Of a stretch of 64,000 nt of DNA, positions 34,428-43,546 are shown piece after piece. Position numbers and translations under genes: made by a program. This DNA comes from Paracoccus haematequi. Lineage in GTDB: Bacteria; Pseudomonadota; Alphaproteobacteria; Rhodobacterales; Rhodobacteraceae. The DNA lies in the NCBI GenBank assembly GCA_945881965.1, contig CAMCVS010000006.1, positions 124,001-188,000 of the forward strand. Direction: 5' to 3'. A model generated the notes under the pieces. It had not been told where the DNA came from and ran no database searches. It saw only the letters and a program-made list of their open reading frames with translations. Position 1 is the first letter of the stretch. Every line of letters begins with the position of its first letter.

Positions 34428-35905
34428 GCGGGCTGAACACACTGACGCTGGCAGAGGCACGTGACGGGCTGCGCGCGCGGGATTTCACCGCAGTGGAATT
34501 GACCGAGGCCTGTCTGGGTGCCATCGACGCAGGCCGTGCGCTGAACGCGGTGGTCCATGCCACGCCGGATATCGCGCGGGCGCAGGCCATCGCGGCGGAT
34601 GCGCGGATTGCGGGTGGCGATGCGCCTGCGATGTGCGGATTGCCGTTGGGGATCAAGGACTTGTTCTGCACAAAGGGTGTGCCGTCACAGGCCGCGTCCA
34701 ATATCCTGCGCGGGTTCAAACCGGAATACGAATCGACCGTGACCGCCAAGCTGTTTGGCGCGGGCGCCGTCATGCTGGGCAAGCTGAACATGGACGAGTT
34801 CGCCATGGGGTCCAGCAACGAGACATCCTGCTATGGCAATGCCGTCAACCCGTGGAAGGTGGACGACCGGCTGCTGACACCCGGCGGCTCGTCGGGCGGA
34901 TCGGCGGCGGCGGTGGCGGCTGACCTCTGTCTGGCGGCAACAGGGACCGACACCGGCGGGTCGATCCGCCAGCCTGCCGCGCTGACCGGGATTGTGGGGA
35001 TCAAGCCGACCTATGGCCGCGTCAGCCGCTGGGGCATCGTGGCCTTTGCGTCCAGCCTGGATCAGGCCGGACCGATGACGAAAACCGTGCGCGATGCCGC
35101 GATATTCCTGGGCGCGATGGCGGGGCATGACCCGCAGGACAGCACATCGGCCGATATCCCGGTGCCGGATTTCGAGGCGATGTGCACCGGCGATATCCGG
35201 GGCCGCGTCATCGGCATCCCGCGCGAATACCGCATGGAGGGCATGCCCGCCGAAATCGACGCGCTGTGGGACAAGGGCGTGGCGATGCTGCGCGATGCGG
35301 GCGCCGTGATCCGCGATATCTCGCTGCCGCACACGAAATACGCGCTGCCTGCCTATTACGTGATTGCACCCGCCGAGGCGTCATCCAACCTCGCACGCTA
35401 TGACGGGGTGCGCTTTGGCCACCGCGCCAAGTTGGCCCAAGGCGACGGCATCACTGACATGTATGAAAAGACCCGCGCCGAAGGCTTTGGCGCAGAAGTG
35501 CAGCGCCGCATCATGGTGGGCACCTATGTGTTGTCCGCCGGGTTCTATGACGCCTATTACAACCGCGCGCGCCGGGTGCGGGCGCTGATCAAGCGCGATT
35601 TCGATCTGGCCTTTGCCGATGGTGTCGATGCCATCCTGACGCCTGCCACACCGTCGGCGGCCTTCGGGCTGGGCGAAATGGCCAGCGCGGACCCGGTCGA
35701 GATGTATCTGAACGACGTGTTCACCGTGACGGTGAACCTGGCAGGGTTGCCGGGAATCAGCGTGCCTGCGGGGCTGGACGCGCAGGGCCTGCCATTGGGC
35801 CTGCAATTGATCGGGCGGCCCTGGGACGAGGGCGGATTGCTGAATGTCGCCTATGCGCTGGAACGCGCCGCAGGCTTTGTGGCGAAGCCCGCGCAATGGT
35901 GGTAA
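34424..35905 (+). CDS. gatA: Asp/Glu-tRNA amidotransferase subunit A
   Basis: GatA is the 493-residue glutaminase subunit of GatCAB. The amidase-signature triad is visible as K78 in L-G-I-K-D-L-F, cis-Ser S156 in G-G-S-S-G-G-S and nucleophile S180 in [10 protein letters not shown]. Length and the C-terminal domain are normal for bacteria. It overlaps gatC by 4 nt. Confidence 0.97.
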   Translation: MSGLNTLTLAEARDGLRARDFTAVELTEACLGAIDAGRALNAVVHATPDIARAQAIAADARIAGGDAPAMCGLPLGIKDLFCTKGVPSQAASNILRGFKPEYESTVTAKLFGAGAVMLGKLNMDEFAMGSSNETSCYGNAVNPWKVDDRLLTPGGSSGGSAAAVAADLCLAATGTDTGGSIRQPAALTGIVGIKPTYGRVSRWGIVAFASSLDQAGPMTKTVRDAAIFLGAMAGHDPQDSTSADIPVPDFEAMCTGDIRGRVIGIPREYRMEGMPAEIDALWDKGVAMLRDAGAVIRDISLPHTKYALPAYYVIAPAEASSNLARYDGVRFGHRAKLAQGDGITDMYEKTRAEGFGAEVQRRIMVGTYVLSAGFYDAYYNRARRVRALIKRDFDLAFADGVDAILTPATPSAAFGLGEMASADPVEMYLNDVFTVTVNLAGLPGISVPAGLDAQGLPLGLQLIGRPWDEGGLLNVAYALERAAGFVAKPAQWW

Positions 35906-35937
35906 TTGGCGCAAAACTGCGGGCACATGGGGCAATC

Positions 35938-36798
35938 ATGCGGAAGTTTCGAAGCGGCGCGGCAGTGATCGGTGTGATGGGCCTGTTGGCGGGTTGCGCG
36001 CCCGCCGTGCCGGACAGTGGCGCGGGCGTGGGTTTTGGCGATTACAACGCCTATAAGCGCGCGCAGGCGGAACGCGAACTGGCGCTGGCGGGGCGCGCCC
36101 TGCCGCCGCCGCAGGCCGTATCCACCGAGCCACTGGGGGCACCTTTGGGCGCTCCGCTGGGAGCGCCGCTGGGGACGCCGCTGGCAAATGCCGCGCCCAC
36201 AGCGCCGCTGCCCGCCCCGCAAACTGCCTATGCGCCGCCGCCCGTGCAATCCGCATCGCTGGCCGGGTCACTGACCAACCCGCCCGGCACCACCGATGAT
36301 CAGGCCGCCGAGGCGATTGCCGCCGCCGCCTCTGCCGCGCTGAACTCGGGAAATGCGCCGATTGAGGCCAGCCCGTCGAACCCGGCCCCCGCGCTGGTCA
36401 ATGCGGCGGGAATTTCGCAGGAAACCAATTTCGACGCCGTCAGCGCGCAGCGCAGCATTCAGGATGACGCGGCGCGGCGTGCCGCATTGGCCGCGCAATA
36501 TCAGGTGGTGCAACCGACCGCCGTGCCGACGCGGGGCAACGGGGCGGGGCCGAATATCGTGGAATACGCGCTGGCGGCGAAACATGCCGTGGGCACCAAG
36601 GTCTATGGCCGCGTCGGCGTGAACGCGGCCCAGCGGCAGGCGCGCAATTGCGCGAAATTCCCCTCGCCCGATCTGGCACAACAGGATTTTCTGTCGCGCG
36701 GCGGGCCGCAGCGCGATCCGCAAGGGCTTGACCCCGATGGCGATGGCTTTGCCTGCACCTGGGATCCGCGCCCGTTCCAGCTTGCGCGCGGTGGCTGA
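35938..36798 (+). CDS. lipoprotein with C-terminal excalibur-like motif
   Basis: This 286-residue lipoprotein has its lipobox ending at C20 (G-L-L-A-G-C) and an Ala/Pro-rich linker that contains a G-A-P-L tetrapeptide repeat (about residues 67 to 82, a 12-bp repeat in DNA). At the C-terminus C-x-x-F...D-P-x-G-L-D-P-D-G-D-G-F-A-C resembles the calcium-binding excalibur motif. The role is unknown but envelope-associated. I chose the ATG at 35938, 32 nt after gatA. Confidence 0.75.
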   Translation: MRKFRSGAAVIGVMGLLAGCAPAVPDSGAGVGFGDYNAYKRAQAERELALAGRALPPPQAVSTEPLGAPLGAPLGAPLGTPLANAAPTAPLPAPQTAYAPPPVQSASLAGSLTNPPGTTDDQAAEAIAAAASAALNSGNAPIEASPSNPAPALVNAAGISQETNFDAVSAQRSIQDDAARRAALAAQYQVVQPTAVPTRGNGAGPNIVEYALAAKHAVGTKVYGRVGVNAAQRQARNCAKFPSPDLAQQDFLSRGGPQRDPQGLDPDGDGFACTWDPRPFQLARGG

Positions 36799-37549
36799 GG
36801 CGGCGGTGTGTGAAGCAGCGGTGGGTGACAAGCACCCACCCTACGCGATCATCCCGCGCGCCTCGCCCAATCACGGACCGCGCCGCGATGGTCTGACGCC
36901 GCGATTGATCGTGCTGCACTACACCGCGATGGCGACCGCAGATTCGGCCTGCGCGCGGCTCTGCGATCCCGTGGCCGAGGTGTCGGCGCATTACCTGATC
37001 ACGGAAAGCGGCGCGATCTGGGCGCTGGTGTCCGAGGATCGCCGCGCCTGGCATGCAGGTGCCGGCAGTTGGGGCGGTGCCGAGGATATCAACTCGCGCT
37101 CCATCGGGATCGAACTGGCGAACCGGGGTGACCATCCGTTCGCGGCGGCGCAGATGGCGGCGTTGGAGCGCCTGCTGCCCGACATCATGGCGCGCTGGGA
37201 TATCCCGTCCGCGGGGGTGATCGCCCACTCCGACATGGCGCCGGGGCGCAAATCCGATCCGGGGGCGCGGTTTGACTGGCGGCGGCTGGCGCGGGGCGGG
37301 CTGTCGGTCTGGCCACAGGCCCCCGCCCCGCTGGCCGTTGACCCGGCCCGGTTTGCGACCGATGCACGGCGCTTTGGCTATCCCGATTGCCCGCCTGACC
37401 TGCTGCTGGCCACGCTGCGGCTGCGGTTCCGCCCGCAGGCCACGGGTCCGCTGGATGGCACCGATTGCGCGCTGATCGCCGATCTGGCGGCGCGCTGGCC
37501 CGCCCCGCCCGCCATTCCCCCGGTTGACCCGGCCGCCCCGCAGGCGTAA
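36791..37549 (+). CDS. N-acetylmuramoyl-L-alanine amidase (AmpD-like, amidase_2)
   Basis: This protein of about 252 residues contains the amidase_2 fold: L-I-V-L-H-Y-T-A-M with the first zinc His, G-I-E-L-A-N-R-G near the middle, and A-H-S-D-M-A-P-G-R-K-S-D-P-G with the second His and the Asp ligand. A C-terminal peptidoglycan-binding-like helical region follows. It should cleave the amide bond between muramic acid and L-Ala in (anhydro)muropeptides. The start is uncertain: GTGs at 36791, 36806 and 36821 are in frame, and a strong hairpin at 36820-36840 falls inside this region. Confidence 0.85.
   Translation: MAEAAVCEAAVGDKHPPYAIIPRASPNHGPRRDGLTPRLIVLHYTAMATADSACARLCDPVAEVSAHYLITESGAIWALVSEDRRAWHAGAGSWGGAEDINSRSIGIELANRGDHPFAAAQMAALERLLPDIMARWDIPSAGVIAHSDMAPGRKSDPGARFDWRRLARGGLSVWPQAPAPLAVDPARFATDARRFGYPDCPPDLLLATLRLRFRPQATGPLDGTDCALIADLAARWPAPPAIPPVDPAAPQA
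36820..36840. repeat. palindromic hairpin inside the amidase gene start
   Basis: GGTGGGTG / CACCCACC form a perfect 8-bp stem with loop ACAAG, followed by CTACG. The sequence looks like a repetitive extragenic palindrome; here it is read in frame within the N-terminal codons or forms the 5' leader if translation starts later. Confidence 0.6.
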
Positions 37550-37560
37550 GCGACCCACGC

Positions 37561-37957
37561 GCGGAGGGCCGGACGGCCGCGGCACCGGACAGGATCCGGG
37601 GTCGAGGAAAGTCCGGACTCCACAGGGCAACGGTGCCGGGTAACGCCCGGGCGGGGCAACCCGACGGAAAGCGCCACAGAGATCGAACCGCCCGCCGTCC
37701 GCGACGGGTAAGGGTGAAAAGGTGGGGTAAGAGCCCACCGGGCCACTGGCAACAGAGGCCGCATGGCAAGCCCCACCAGGAGCAATGCCGAATAGGGATC
37801 GCGCGCCGGCCTGATCCGCAAGGATATCGCGGCAGGGCCGCCCTGGCCCGAGCGATCCGGGTTGGCAGCTTGAGGGCCGCGGTAACGCGGTGCCCAGAGG
37901 AATGGTCGTCGAACCGGCGCAAGCCGGGGAACAGAATCCGGCTTACAGGCCCTCCGC
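37561..37957 (+). ncRNA. rnpB: RNase P RNA, A-type
   Basis: This 397-nt catalytic RNA subunit of RNase P processes the 5' end of tRNAs. The P1 arms gcggagggcc (37561-37570) and ggccctccgc (37948-37957) pair perfectly. The conserved CR-I sequence GAGGAAAGTCCGGACTCC lies at about 37604, and CR-V ACAGAATCCGGCTTA near 37931. The intervening structure with P8/P9-type loops has normal length for alphaproteobacteria. It starts just after the amidase stop. Confidence 0.97.
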
Positions 37958-37973
37958 GCATATTCGTCCCGTC

Positions 37974-38030
37974 GAGGGGGCGCTGCCCCCCGGCTTCGCC
38001 GTCCCCCGGGATAGTTGAGAACCAGAGAAG
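37974..38030 (-). repeat. dispersed intergenic repeat, copy 6, with GC hairpin
   Basis: GGGGGC / GCCCCC hairpin (37976-37990) followed by CCCGGGATAGTTGAGAACC and AGAGAAG. It lies 17 nt past the end of the RNase P RNA and could terminate it. Confidence 0.65.
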
Positions 38031-38068
38031 TGCTGGGCGTGGCGGCTGCAGCCGGGCCGATCTGCGGG

Positions 38069-38100
38069 CTTCTCTGGTTCAAAAATATCCCCGCCGGAGG
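38069..38100 (+). repeat. dispersed intergenic repeat, copy 7, inverted
   Basis: CTTCTCTGGTTC then AAAAATATCCCCGCCGGAGG. The first 11 bases are the exact reverse complement of 38020-38030, so copies 6 and 7 form a large inverted pair. Confidence 0.65.
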
Positions 38101-38256
38101 CAATCCCGAGCCAGCCGGCGTCAGCCGGGGGCGAGATGAAACAGCGCGGCGCAGCCGCCCGATTGGATCAGACGGGAACGACCGGGCGCGTCGGGAATAA
38201 GCAAGCCGTGCCGCGGCACCCGGCGCTAGCTGGCCTGACCGGGGCGAGGGGCAGGG

Positions 38257-39183
38257 ATGCGATACGGAACAGGGGTGGCGCTGGTGGTCGCGGCGGGGCT
38301 GTTATGGTCGTCGCAGGGGCTGATCTTTCGCCAGATCGAAGTGGCGGGGCCCTGGGCCATCCTGTTCTGGCGGTCGCTGGGGATGGTGCCGGTGATTGTT
38401 GCGACGTTGATGCTGCGCGCGGCGCGGGGCGGGGGGTTGGGACAGTTGGCGGCGGCGCTGCGCGTCGGGCGGGCTGGCTGGCTGGGGGCCATCGGCTTGG
38501 TGGCGGCCTTTGCGGGCGCGATCTATGCCATCCAGATCACCACGATTGCCAATGCGGTGTTCCTGTTTTCGGCCACGCCGTTTCTGGCGGCGCTGATCGG
38601 CTGGGGCTTTCTGCGCGAGCGGGTCACGGCGGCCACCTGGGGGGCGATTGCATTGGCGCTTTTGGGCATCTTCGTAATGGTGCGCGGCGGGCCTGCGGAT
38701 GCTTCGGGGGGCGCTGCGGCGGGCAATATCGCGGCGCTGGTGTCGGCGCTGGGGTTTGCGGTGTTTACCGTGTCGCTGCGGGCGGGGGGCGCGGGCGACC
38801 CGTTGCCGATGGTGGCGATGGGCGGGGTGCTGGCCATTCTCATTGCCGTCGTGGTGGCGGCCGCGCAGGGCGAGCCGTTGGCAGTCCCTCTGCCAGACCG
38901 GGCCTGGGCGCTGTTCATGGGGGCGGTGACGTTGTCGGGGGGGATGTTGCTGTATTCCCATGGCAGCCGCGTGGTGCCTGCCGCGCAGATGGCGCTTTTG
39001 GCCAATATCGAGGTGCTGCTGGGGCCGCTTTTGGTCTGGCTCGTGCTGGGCGAAACGGCGGGGCGGCATGTGTTTCTGGGCGGCGCGGTTCTGGTGGTCG
39101 CGGTGACGCTGAATGGGCTGGCAGGGGCGCGGCAGCATCGCGCGGCACAGCGCGCCGTGGGCCCTGCTGAAACTGTCGCGTGA
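38257..39183 (+). CDS. EamA/DMT superfamily exporter
   Basis: This 308-residue ten-span inner-membrane protein has two EamA repeats. The N-terminal half starts A-A-G-L-L-W-S-S-Q-G and has W-R-S-L-G near 40; the C-terminal half ends L-A-N-I-E-V-L-L-G-P-L-L-V-W-L-V-L-G-E. The substrate is unknown; the family exports amino acids, purines or drugs. The ATG at 38257 has GGGGCAGGG upstream. Confidence 0.88.
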   Translation: MRYGTGVALVVAAGLLWSSQGLIFRQIEVAGPWAILFWRSLGMVPVIVATLMLRAARGGGLGQLAAALRVGRAGWLGAIGLVAAFAGAIYAIQITTIANAVFLFSATPFLAALIGWGFLRERVTAATWGAIALALLGIFVMVRGGPADASGGAAAGNIAALVSALGFAVFTVSLRAGGAGDPLPMVAMGGVLAILIAVVVAAAQGEPLAVPLPDRAWALFMGAVTLSGGMLLYSHGSRVVPAAQMALLANIEVLLGPLLVWLVLGETAGRHVFLGGAVLVVAVTLNGLAGARQHRAAQRAVGPAETVA

Positions 39184-39236
39184 CTGTCATGCAGCGTCGG
39201 ATATGATGCGCGCTGACTAACCAGGAGGATTGGGTC

Positions 39237-39935
39237 ATGAGTTTTGTTCGCGCGTTGGCCACGCTGGCCGTCGGCTTTGCCGCCGCCAAAGGCATGCAGA
39301 AGGTCAAGGAGATGGGCGGGATGGATGCGTTGCGCGACAAGATGCGCAGCGCGGGCGAACCCGGCGGCATGGCCGACGAGATCGGCGCGATGGCGCAGAA
39401 GATGGGTCTGCCGGTGCAGACCGACCAGATTCGCGGCCTGCTGGACAGCTTTGGCAAATCCGCCGCAGGCGCGTCCGAGACGGCAGAGGCCGGTCTCGGC
39501 CAGATGATGGGCATGGCCAAGGCTGGCGCGGGCGCGCTGGGCGGCATGATCGGCGCGATGACGGCGGGCAGCCCGATGGGCGAGATCAGCGAAGAGGCCG
39601 CGCGCCTGATGATCCGCGCGATGATCCAGGCCGCCAAGGCCGACGGCGCGATCGACGAGGCTGAACGCAAGGCGATTCTGGACCAGATGGACGGATCGTC
39701 CGACGAGGAAGTGGCCTTTGTCGAGGCGGAACTGAACGCGGCCGTGGACCCGGTCGGGCTGGCGGCAGACACGGCCGAATCGATGCGCGCACAGGTGTAT
39801 TCGGCGGCCCTGATGGCGATTGATGTCGATACCGAGGCCGAACGCGCCTATCTGCGCCATCTGGCCGCCGCGCTGATGCTGGACGAGGGCAAGGTGGCCG
39901 CGATCCACACCGGCATGGGCAAGCCTGTGGTCTGA
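39237..39935 (+). CDS. DUF533 / TerB-like protein
   Basis: This 232-residue protein of the DUF533 (YebE) family has an N-terminal helix with a short hydrophobic stretch, a Gly/Ala/Met-rich middle, and a C-terminal helical TerB-like domain with A-A-K-A-D-G-A-I-D-E-A-E and the matching I-D-V-D-T-E-A-E-R-A-Y-L metal-type motifs. The start has CAGGAGG 9 nt upstream. YebE is an envelope-stress gene in enterobacteria; a similar role here is inference. Confidence 0.82.
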   Translation: MSFVRALATLAVGFAAAKGMQKVKEMGGMDALRDKMRSAGEPGGMADEIGAMAQKMGLPVQTDQIRGLLDSFGKSAAGASETAEAGLGQMMGMAKAGAGALGGMIGAMTAGSPMGEISEEAARLMIRAMIQAAKADGAIDEAERKAILDQMDGSSDEEVAFVEAELNAAVDPVGLAADTAESMRAQVYSAALMAIDVDTEAERAYLRHLAAALMLDEGKVAAIHTGMGKPVV

Positions 39936-40018
39936 TACCTGCTGGGGGGCGGGGGCGTTGTTCCCCCGTGCTGTGCCACAGAACCTTTACATGACGCGGG
40001 CCGCGTGACGGTTTGCCG

Positions 40019-40046
40019 TTGACACGGGGCGTTCTGCGGTTAAAAG
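40019..40046 (+). promoter_or_regulatory. candidate sigma-70-type promoter of rpmG
   Basis: TTGACA (40019-40024), 16-nt spacer and TAAAAG (40041-40046) lie 53 nt before the rpmG ATG. The -35 is perfect and the -10 weak, as is common in alphaproteobacteria. Confidence 0.5.
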
Positions 40047-40098
40047 CCGGGGTCTAACACACGACGGGCGCGCCTGCGCCCCGCGCAGGAGATTTATC

Positions 40099-40266
40099 AT
40101 GGCGAAGCCGACGACCATCAAGATCCGTCTGAACTCGACCGCGGGCACGGGCCATTTCTATGTGACCAAGAAGAACGCCCGCACGATGACCGAGAAAATG
40201 ACGATCCGCAAATTCGACCCGGTCGTGCGCAAGCACGTCGATTACAAGGAAGGCAAGATCAAGTAA
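40099..40266 (+). CDS. rpmG: 50S ribosomal protein L33
   Basis: This 55-residue L33 protein has [15 protein letters not shown] and K-N-A-R-T-M-T-E-K, with Lys-rich ends. It lacks the zinc-binding cysteines, so it is the zinc-independent (C-minus) form. The ribosome site GCAGGAG lies before the ATG. It stands alone between a clear promoter and a strong intrinsic terminator. Confidence 0.96.
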   Translation: MAKPTTIKIRLNSTAGTGHFYVTKKNARTMTEKMTIRKFDPVVRKHVDYKEGKIK

Positions 40267-40290
40267 CGCTTGATTGCCTGTTTCGTGTAC

Positions 40291-40317
40291 AAGGCCACGC
40301 CGGATGCGTGGCCTTTT
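40291..40317 (+). terminator. intrinsic terminator of rpmG
   Basis: A perfect 10-bp stem AAGGCCACGC / GCGTGGCCTT with a 5-nt loop (CGGAT) is followed by TTTT. It is 25 nt past the rpmG stop and is the clearest Rho-independent terminator in the window. Confidence 0.85.
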
Positions 40318-40357
40318 GCGTTTCCAGTGACCCGCGATTGACTTGCAGGAGCATCCG

Positions 40358-41047
40358 ATGCCACGCGATGGCCATTACATCAACCGCACCAATTGGTTGC
40401 GCGCCGCCGTTCTGGGGGCGAACGACGGGATCGTGTCCACCGCCTCGTTGCTGGTTGGCGTTGCGGCGGCGGGCATGACGCGCGACGGCGTGTTGTTGGC
40501 GGGTGTGGCCGGGTTGACGGCGGGGGCGCTGTCGATGGCGGCGGGCGAGTTCGTATCGGTGTCGGCTCAATCCGACGTCGAGGCGGCGGATCTGGAACGC
40601 GAGCGCGTCGCGCTGCGGGAAGACCCGGATTACGAATTGGGCGAATTGGCGGACGGGTTGGCGGCGCGAGGCGTCGAAACCGGGCTGGCGCGTGAAGTGG
40701 CGCAGCAGATGACCGATCACGACGCGCTGGGGGCCCATGCCCGCGAGGAACTGGGCCTGTTCGGGTCGCAGGGCAACGCCAATCCGTTGCAGGCGGCGGG
40801 GGCTTCGGCGCTGGCGTTTGCGTTGGGGGCGGGGATGCCGCTGGCGGGGGCGGCCTTGGCCCCTGCGGGGCAGATCGGGTGGGTCGTGGTCGGTGTGGCG
40901 CTGGTGGCGCTGGCAGGTCTGGGCACCTTGGGCGCACGGCTGGGCGGCGCGCCAGTCTGGCCATCGGTGAAGCGTGTGCTGTTCTGGGGTGCGGTGGCCA
41001 TGGCGGTGACGTCGTTGGTGGGGCGGCTGTTCGGCGTGGCGGTCTGA
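40358..41047 (+). CDS. VIT1/CCC1-type Fe/Mn transporter
   Basis: This 229-residue membrane protein of the vacuolar iron transporter family has N-terminal W-L-R-A-A-V-L-G-A-N-D-G-I-V-S-T, the metal-path motif G-A-L-S-M-A-A-G-E-F-V-S-V, and the cytosolic loop with acidic/amphipathic helices before a C-terminal three-span block. It probably exports Fe2+ or Mn2+. The ATG at 40358 is preceded by CAGGAG. Confidence 0.9.
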   Translation: MPRDGHYINRTNWLRAAVLGANDGIVSTASLLVGVAAAGMTRDGVLLAGVAGLTAGALSMAAGEFVSVSAQSDVEAADLERERVALREDPDYELGELADGLAARGVETGLAREVAQQMTDHDALGAHAREELGLFGSQGNANPLQAAGASALAFALGAGMPLAGAALAPAGQIGWVVVGVALVALAGLGTLGARLGGAPVWPSVKRVLFWGAVAMAVTSLVGRLFGVAV

Positions 41048-41111
41048 ACGGCTTGGCGTCCCTTGTGATAACGCTCTTACGCACGGGGCTGACGGGCGTT
41101 AAGCTTGGGGA

Positions 41112-41609
41112 ATGACCCTGTCCCCGCGCCTTGCCTCGCCAGATGACGCCGATGCGCTGAGCGCCTTGTTTGCCCGCAGCTACCCGCCATTGCTGGCACC
41201 CGACTATCCGCCCGCTGTGCTGGACCCCGCGTTGCCGCTGATGTGCCGCGCCCAGCCTGCGCTGTTGGCCGCCGGGCGGTTCTGGCTGATCGCGGGGCCG
41301 CACGGCCCGCTGGCCGCAGGCGGCTGGAGCGTGGAACGCCCCGGCACGCAGGCCGTCGAACCGGGTCTGGGCCACATCCGCCATGTGGTCTGCGACCCGG
41401 CGGCCACACGGCGCGGCTTGGCAGCGGCGATCTTGCGCGCGGTGATGAATCAGGCGCGCGCGGCGGGGGTGGAGCGGCTGGACTGCTGGTCCACCCGCAC
41501 TGCCGTGCCGTTCTATGCCGCGCAGGGATTCAGCGTGATCGGCCCGCGCGATGTGGTGTTTCCGGGCGGGTTGGTGTTTCCGTCGGTCGCAATGACACGG
41601 CAGATATGA
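41112..41609 (+). CDS. GNAT N-acetyltransferase
   Basis: This 165-residue GNAT protein has the motif-A segment H-V-V-C-D-P-A-A-T-R-R-G-L-A-A near 95 and the C-terminal V-P-F-Y-A-A-Q-G-F. R-G-L-A replaces the usual Q-G-x-G, as in some small-molecule acetyltransferases. The substrate is unknown. It converges on the BAX-inhibitor-1 gene across a bidirectional terminator. Confidence 0.82.
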   Translation: MTLSPRLASPDDADALSALFARSYPPLLAPDYPPAVLDPALPLMCRAQPALLAAGRFWLIAGPHGPLAAGGWSVERPGTQAVEPGLGHIRHVVCDPAATRRGLAAAILRAVMNQARAAGVERLDCWSTRTAVPFYAAQGFSVIGPRDVVFPGGLVFPSVAMTRQI

Positions 41610-41645
41610 AAAGGGCCGATCCCTGCGGACCGGCCCCGGATTTTG
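41607..41645. terminator. bidirectional intrinsic terminator
   Basis: GGGCCG (41613-41618) pairs with CGGCCC (41631-41636), extended inward by TCC / GGA across one mismatch. AAAA precedes and TTTT follows the stem, so it can stop transcription on both strands between the convergent GNAT and BAX-inhibitor-1 genes. Confidence 0.75.
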
Positions 41646-41660
41646 CGTGATGCGCGGCGG

Positions 41661-42398
41661 TTATTCGCGGTTGCCCAGCAGTTGCAGCAGCATCATGAAC
41701 ATGTTGATGAAGTTCAGATACAGGTTCAGCGAGCCCATGATCCCGGCCTTGTCCATCCACTCCTGGTCGCCGTGGACGGCGTGCTCCAGGTAGGTGTTCT
41801 TGATGTTCTGGGTGTCAAACGCGGTCAGACCCGCGAAGATCAGCACACCAAGGACGGACACCGCAAAGGCCACCATGCCCGAGCCGAGGAAGATGTTGAT
41901 GATCGAGGCCACGACCAGACCGATCACGCCCATGATCAGGAACGATCCCCAGCCCGAGATGTCTTTCTGCGTGGTATAGCCCCACAGCGACAGGCCCGCG
42001 AAGGCGATCGAGGTGACCAAGAACACCTGTGCGATCGAGAAGCCGGTGAAGGCCACGAAAATCCACGACAGCGACAGGCCCATCACGGCCGCAAAGATAT
42101 AGAAGAACGTCTGCGCGGCGGCAGCCGACATGCGGTTGATCCCGGCGGCAAAGCCGAAGGACATCAGCAGCGGCGCGAACATCACGATCCAGCCCAGGAT
42201 ATTGGGCGACAGCGTGACGGGATCGCGGAAGATGCCCAAGAGTTGCGGGCTGGTGCCGACGGCCCAGGCCACGCCAAAGGTTACGGCCATGCCCACCGAC
42301 ATGGTGCCATAGACCTTGTTCATATGGGCGCGCAGGCCCGCATCAATCTGGGCGGCGCGAGCACCGGCCACAGCGCGCATTGTGTTGTAGTCAGCCAT
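41661..42398 (-). CDS. BAX inhibitor-1 family membrane protein
   Basis: This 245-residue, seven-span inner-membrane protein of the BI-1/YccA/YbhL family has M-N-K-V-Y-G-T-M near the start, G-L-T-A-F-D-T-Q in the sixth segment and a C-terminal L-N-L-Y-L-N-F-I-N-M. Family roles include calcium leak and FtsH modulation; which applies here is not known. It stands alone, with a 167-bp gap from the upstream quinone oxidoreductase gene. Confidence 0.92.
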   Translation of the reverse strand: MADYNTMRAVAGARAAQIDAGLRAHMNKVYGTMSVGMAVTFGVAWAVGTSPQLLGIFRDPVTLSPNILGWIVMFAPLLMSFGFAAGINRMSAAAAQTFFYIFAAVMGLSLSWIFVAFTGFSIAQVFLVTSIAFAGLSLWGYTTQKDISGWGSFLIMGVIGLVVASIINIFLGSGMVAFAVSVLGVLIFAGLTAFDTQNIKNTYLEHAVHGDQEWMDKAGIMGSLNLYLNFINMFMMLLQLLGNRE

Positions 42399-42565
42399 TG
42401 GTTGCCTCCGAAACTGGCGTTGCCGGTCCGGGAATGGACCGATTGCAGCAGATATCGGGGGTCAGCCCCGGCATTTCAAGAGAAAGCATCGGGAATGATG
42501 CAGCCTGTTTGCAGGTTTCCGGGCGGAATTTGCCGGGGATTTGCCCGCCCGCCGCAACACGCGCT

Positions 42566-43546
42566 TCATACCTGCGCGAGGTCGGGATCGACCGCGATCA
42601 CCACCTTGCCGGTGGCGGCGCGGCTGCGCAGCAGGTCCAGCCCTTCGGCCACGCGGGTCAGGGGCAGGACATGGCCCACCGGCACGCGCAACCGTCCGTC
42701 TGCGATCCATCCCAGCAGCGTTGTCAGACTTTCGCGCAAGACCTCGGGGCGGAAATTCATGTAGCCGCCCCAGTAAAGCCCGATCACCGTCAGGTTCTTG
42801 ACCAACAGATGGTTGGCGGGGATCTGCGGCACCTCGCCGCTGGCAAAACCGATGGGGATCAGCCGCGCCTCGGGGCGGGCGGCGCGAAAGGCGGCCTGCC
42901 ATTGCGCGCCGCCGACCGCGTCATAGACCACATCCGCCCCGCCCAACGCCTTGAACGCGGCGCGCAGGTCGGGGGTATCGGCCTCCACCACCTCATCCGC
43001 GCCCGCCGCCCGCGCGATGGCCAGCTTGTCGGCCCCGCGCGCGCAGGCGATCACCCGCGCGCCCATCAGATGGCCCAGTTCCACCCCGGTCAAGCCCACG
43101 CCCCCCGCCGCGCCCGTGACCAGCAACGTCTCGCCGGGTTGCAGGCGCGCGCGATGATCCAGCGCCAGATGCGCGGTGCCATAGGCGATCTGGAACGCCG
43201 CAGCATCCATCAGCGATACCGAATCGGGCAGGGGCGTCAGGCGCGCCACCGGGAACACGCCATAGTCTGCCAGCCCGCCCTGACCCGCAAACACCGCCAC
43301 CCGCGTCCCCGGTGCTGGCCCGTCGGTATCAGGGCCAAGGGCGTCAACGATTCCCGCCACCTCCATCCCCAGGGTAAAGGGCAGGGGCGGCGTGTCCTGA
43401 TACTGGCCCTTGATCATCAACAGATCGGCGAAATTCAGCCCACAGGTGGCAATGCGTATCCGCGCCTCGCCTTGGGCGGGTGTGGGGCGGGGGATATCGG
43501 TCAGGGCTGGCTGTCCGCCGGCGGTGTCCAGACGATAGGCGCGCAT
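42566..43546 (-). CDS. zinc-free medium-chain dehydrogenase, NADPH:quinone oxidoreductase-like
   Basis: This 326-residue MDR protein has G-L-N-F-A-D-L-L-M-I-K-G near 36, the nucleotide motif T-G-A-A-G-G-V-G-L near 143 and Y-x-A-x-G-G in the back half. The structural-zinc cysteines of alcohol dehydrogenases are absent, which supports the quinone oxidoreductase group. The substrate is unknown. The ATG at 43546 faces the XRE gene across a 329-bp gap. Confidence 0.88.
   Translation of the reverse strand: MRAYRLDTAGGQPALTDIPRPTPAQGEARIRIATCGLNFADLLMIKGQYQDTPPLPFTLGMEVAGIVDALGPDTDGPAPGTRVAVFAGQGGLADYGVFPVARLTPLPDSVSLMDAAAFQIAYGTAHLALDHRARLQPGETLLVTGAAGGVGLTGVELGHLMGARVIACARGADKLAIARAAGADEVVEADTPDLRAAFKALGGADVVYDAVGGAQWQAAFRAARPEARLIPIGFASGEVPQIPANHLLVKNLTVIGLYWGGYMNFRPEVLRESLTTLLGWIADGRLRVPVGHVLPLTRVAEGLDLLRSRAATGKVVIAVDPDLAQV

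Larger units (their letters stand above)
37958..38256. other. 299-bp region after rnpB, repeat-rich, no gene seen
   Basis: The stretch holds two facing copies of the dispersed repeat (37974-38030 and 38069-38100) around the palindrome CGGCTGCAGCCG (38043-38054), then about 120 bp of GC-rich sequence with no defensible ORF. The last bases contain GAGGGGCAGGG before the ATG of the EamA gene. Confidence 0.6.
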
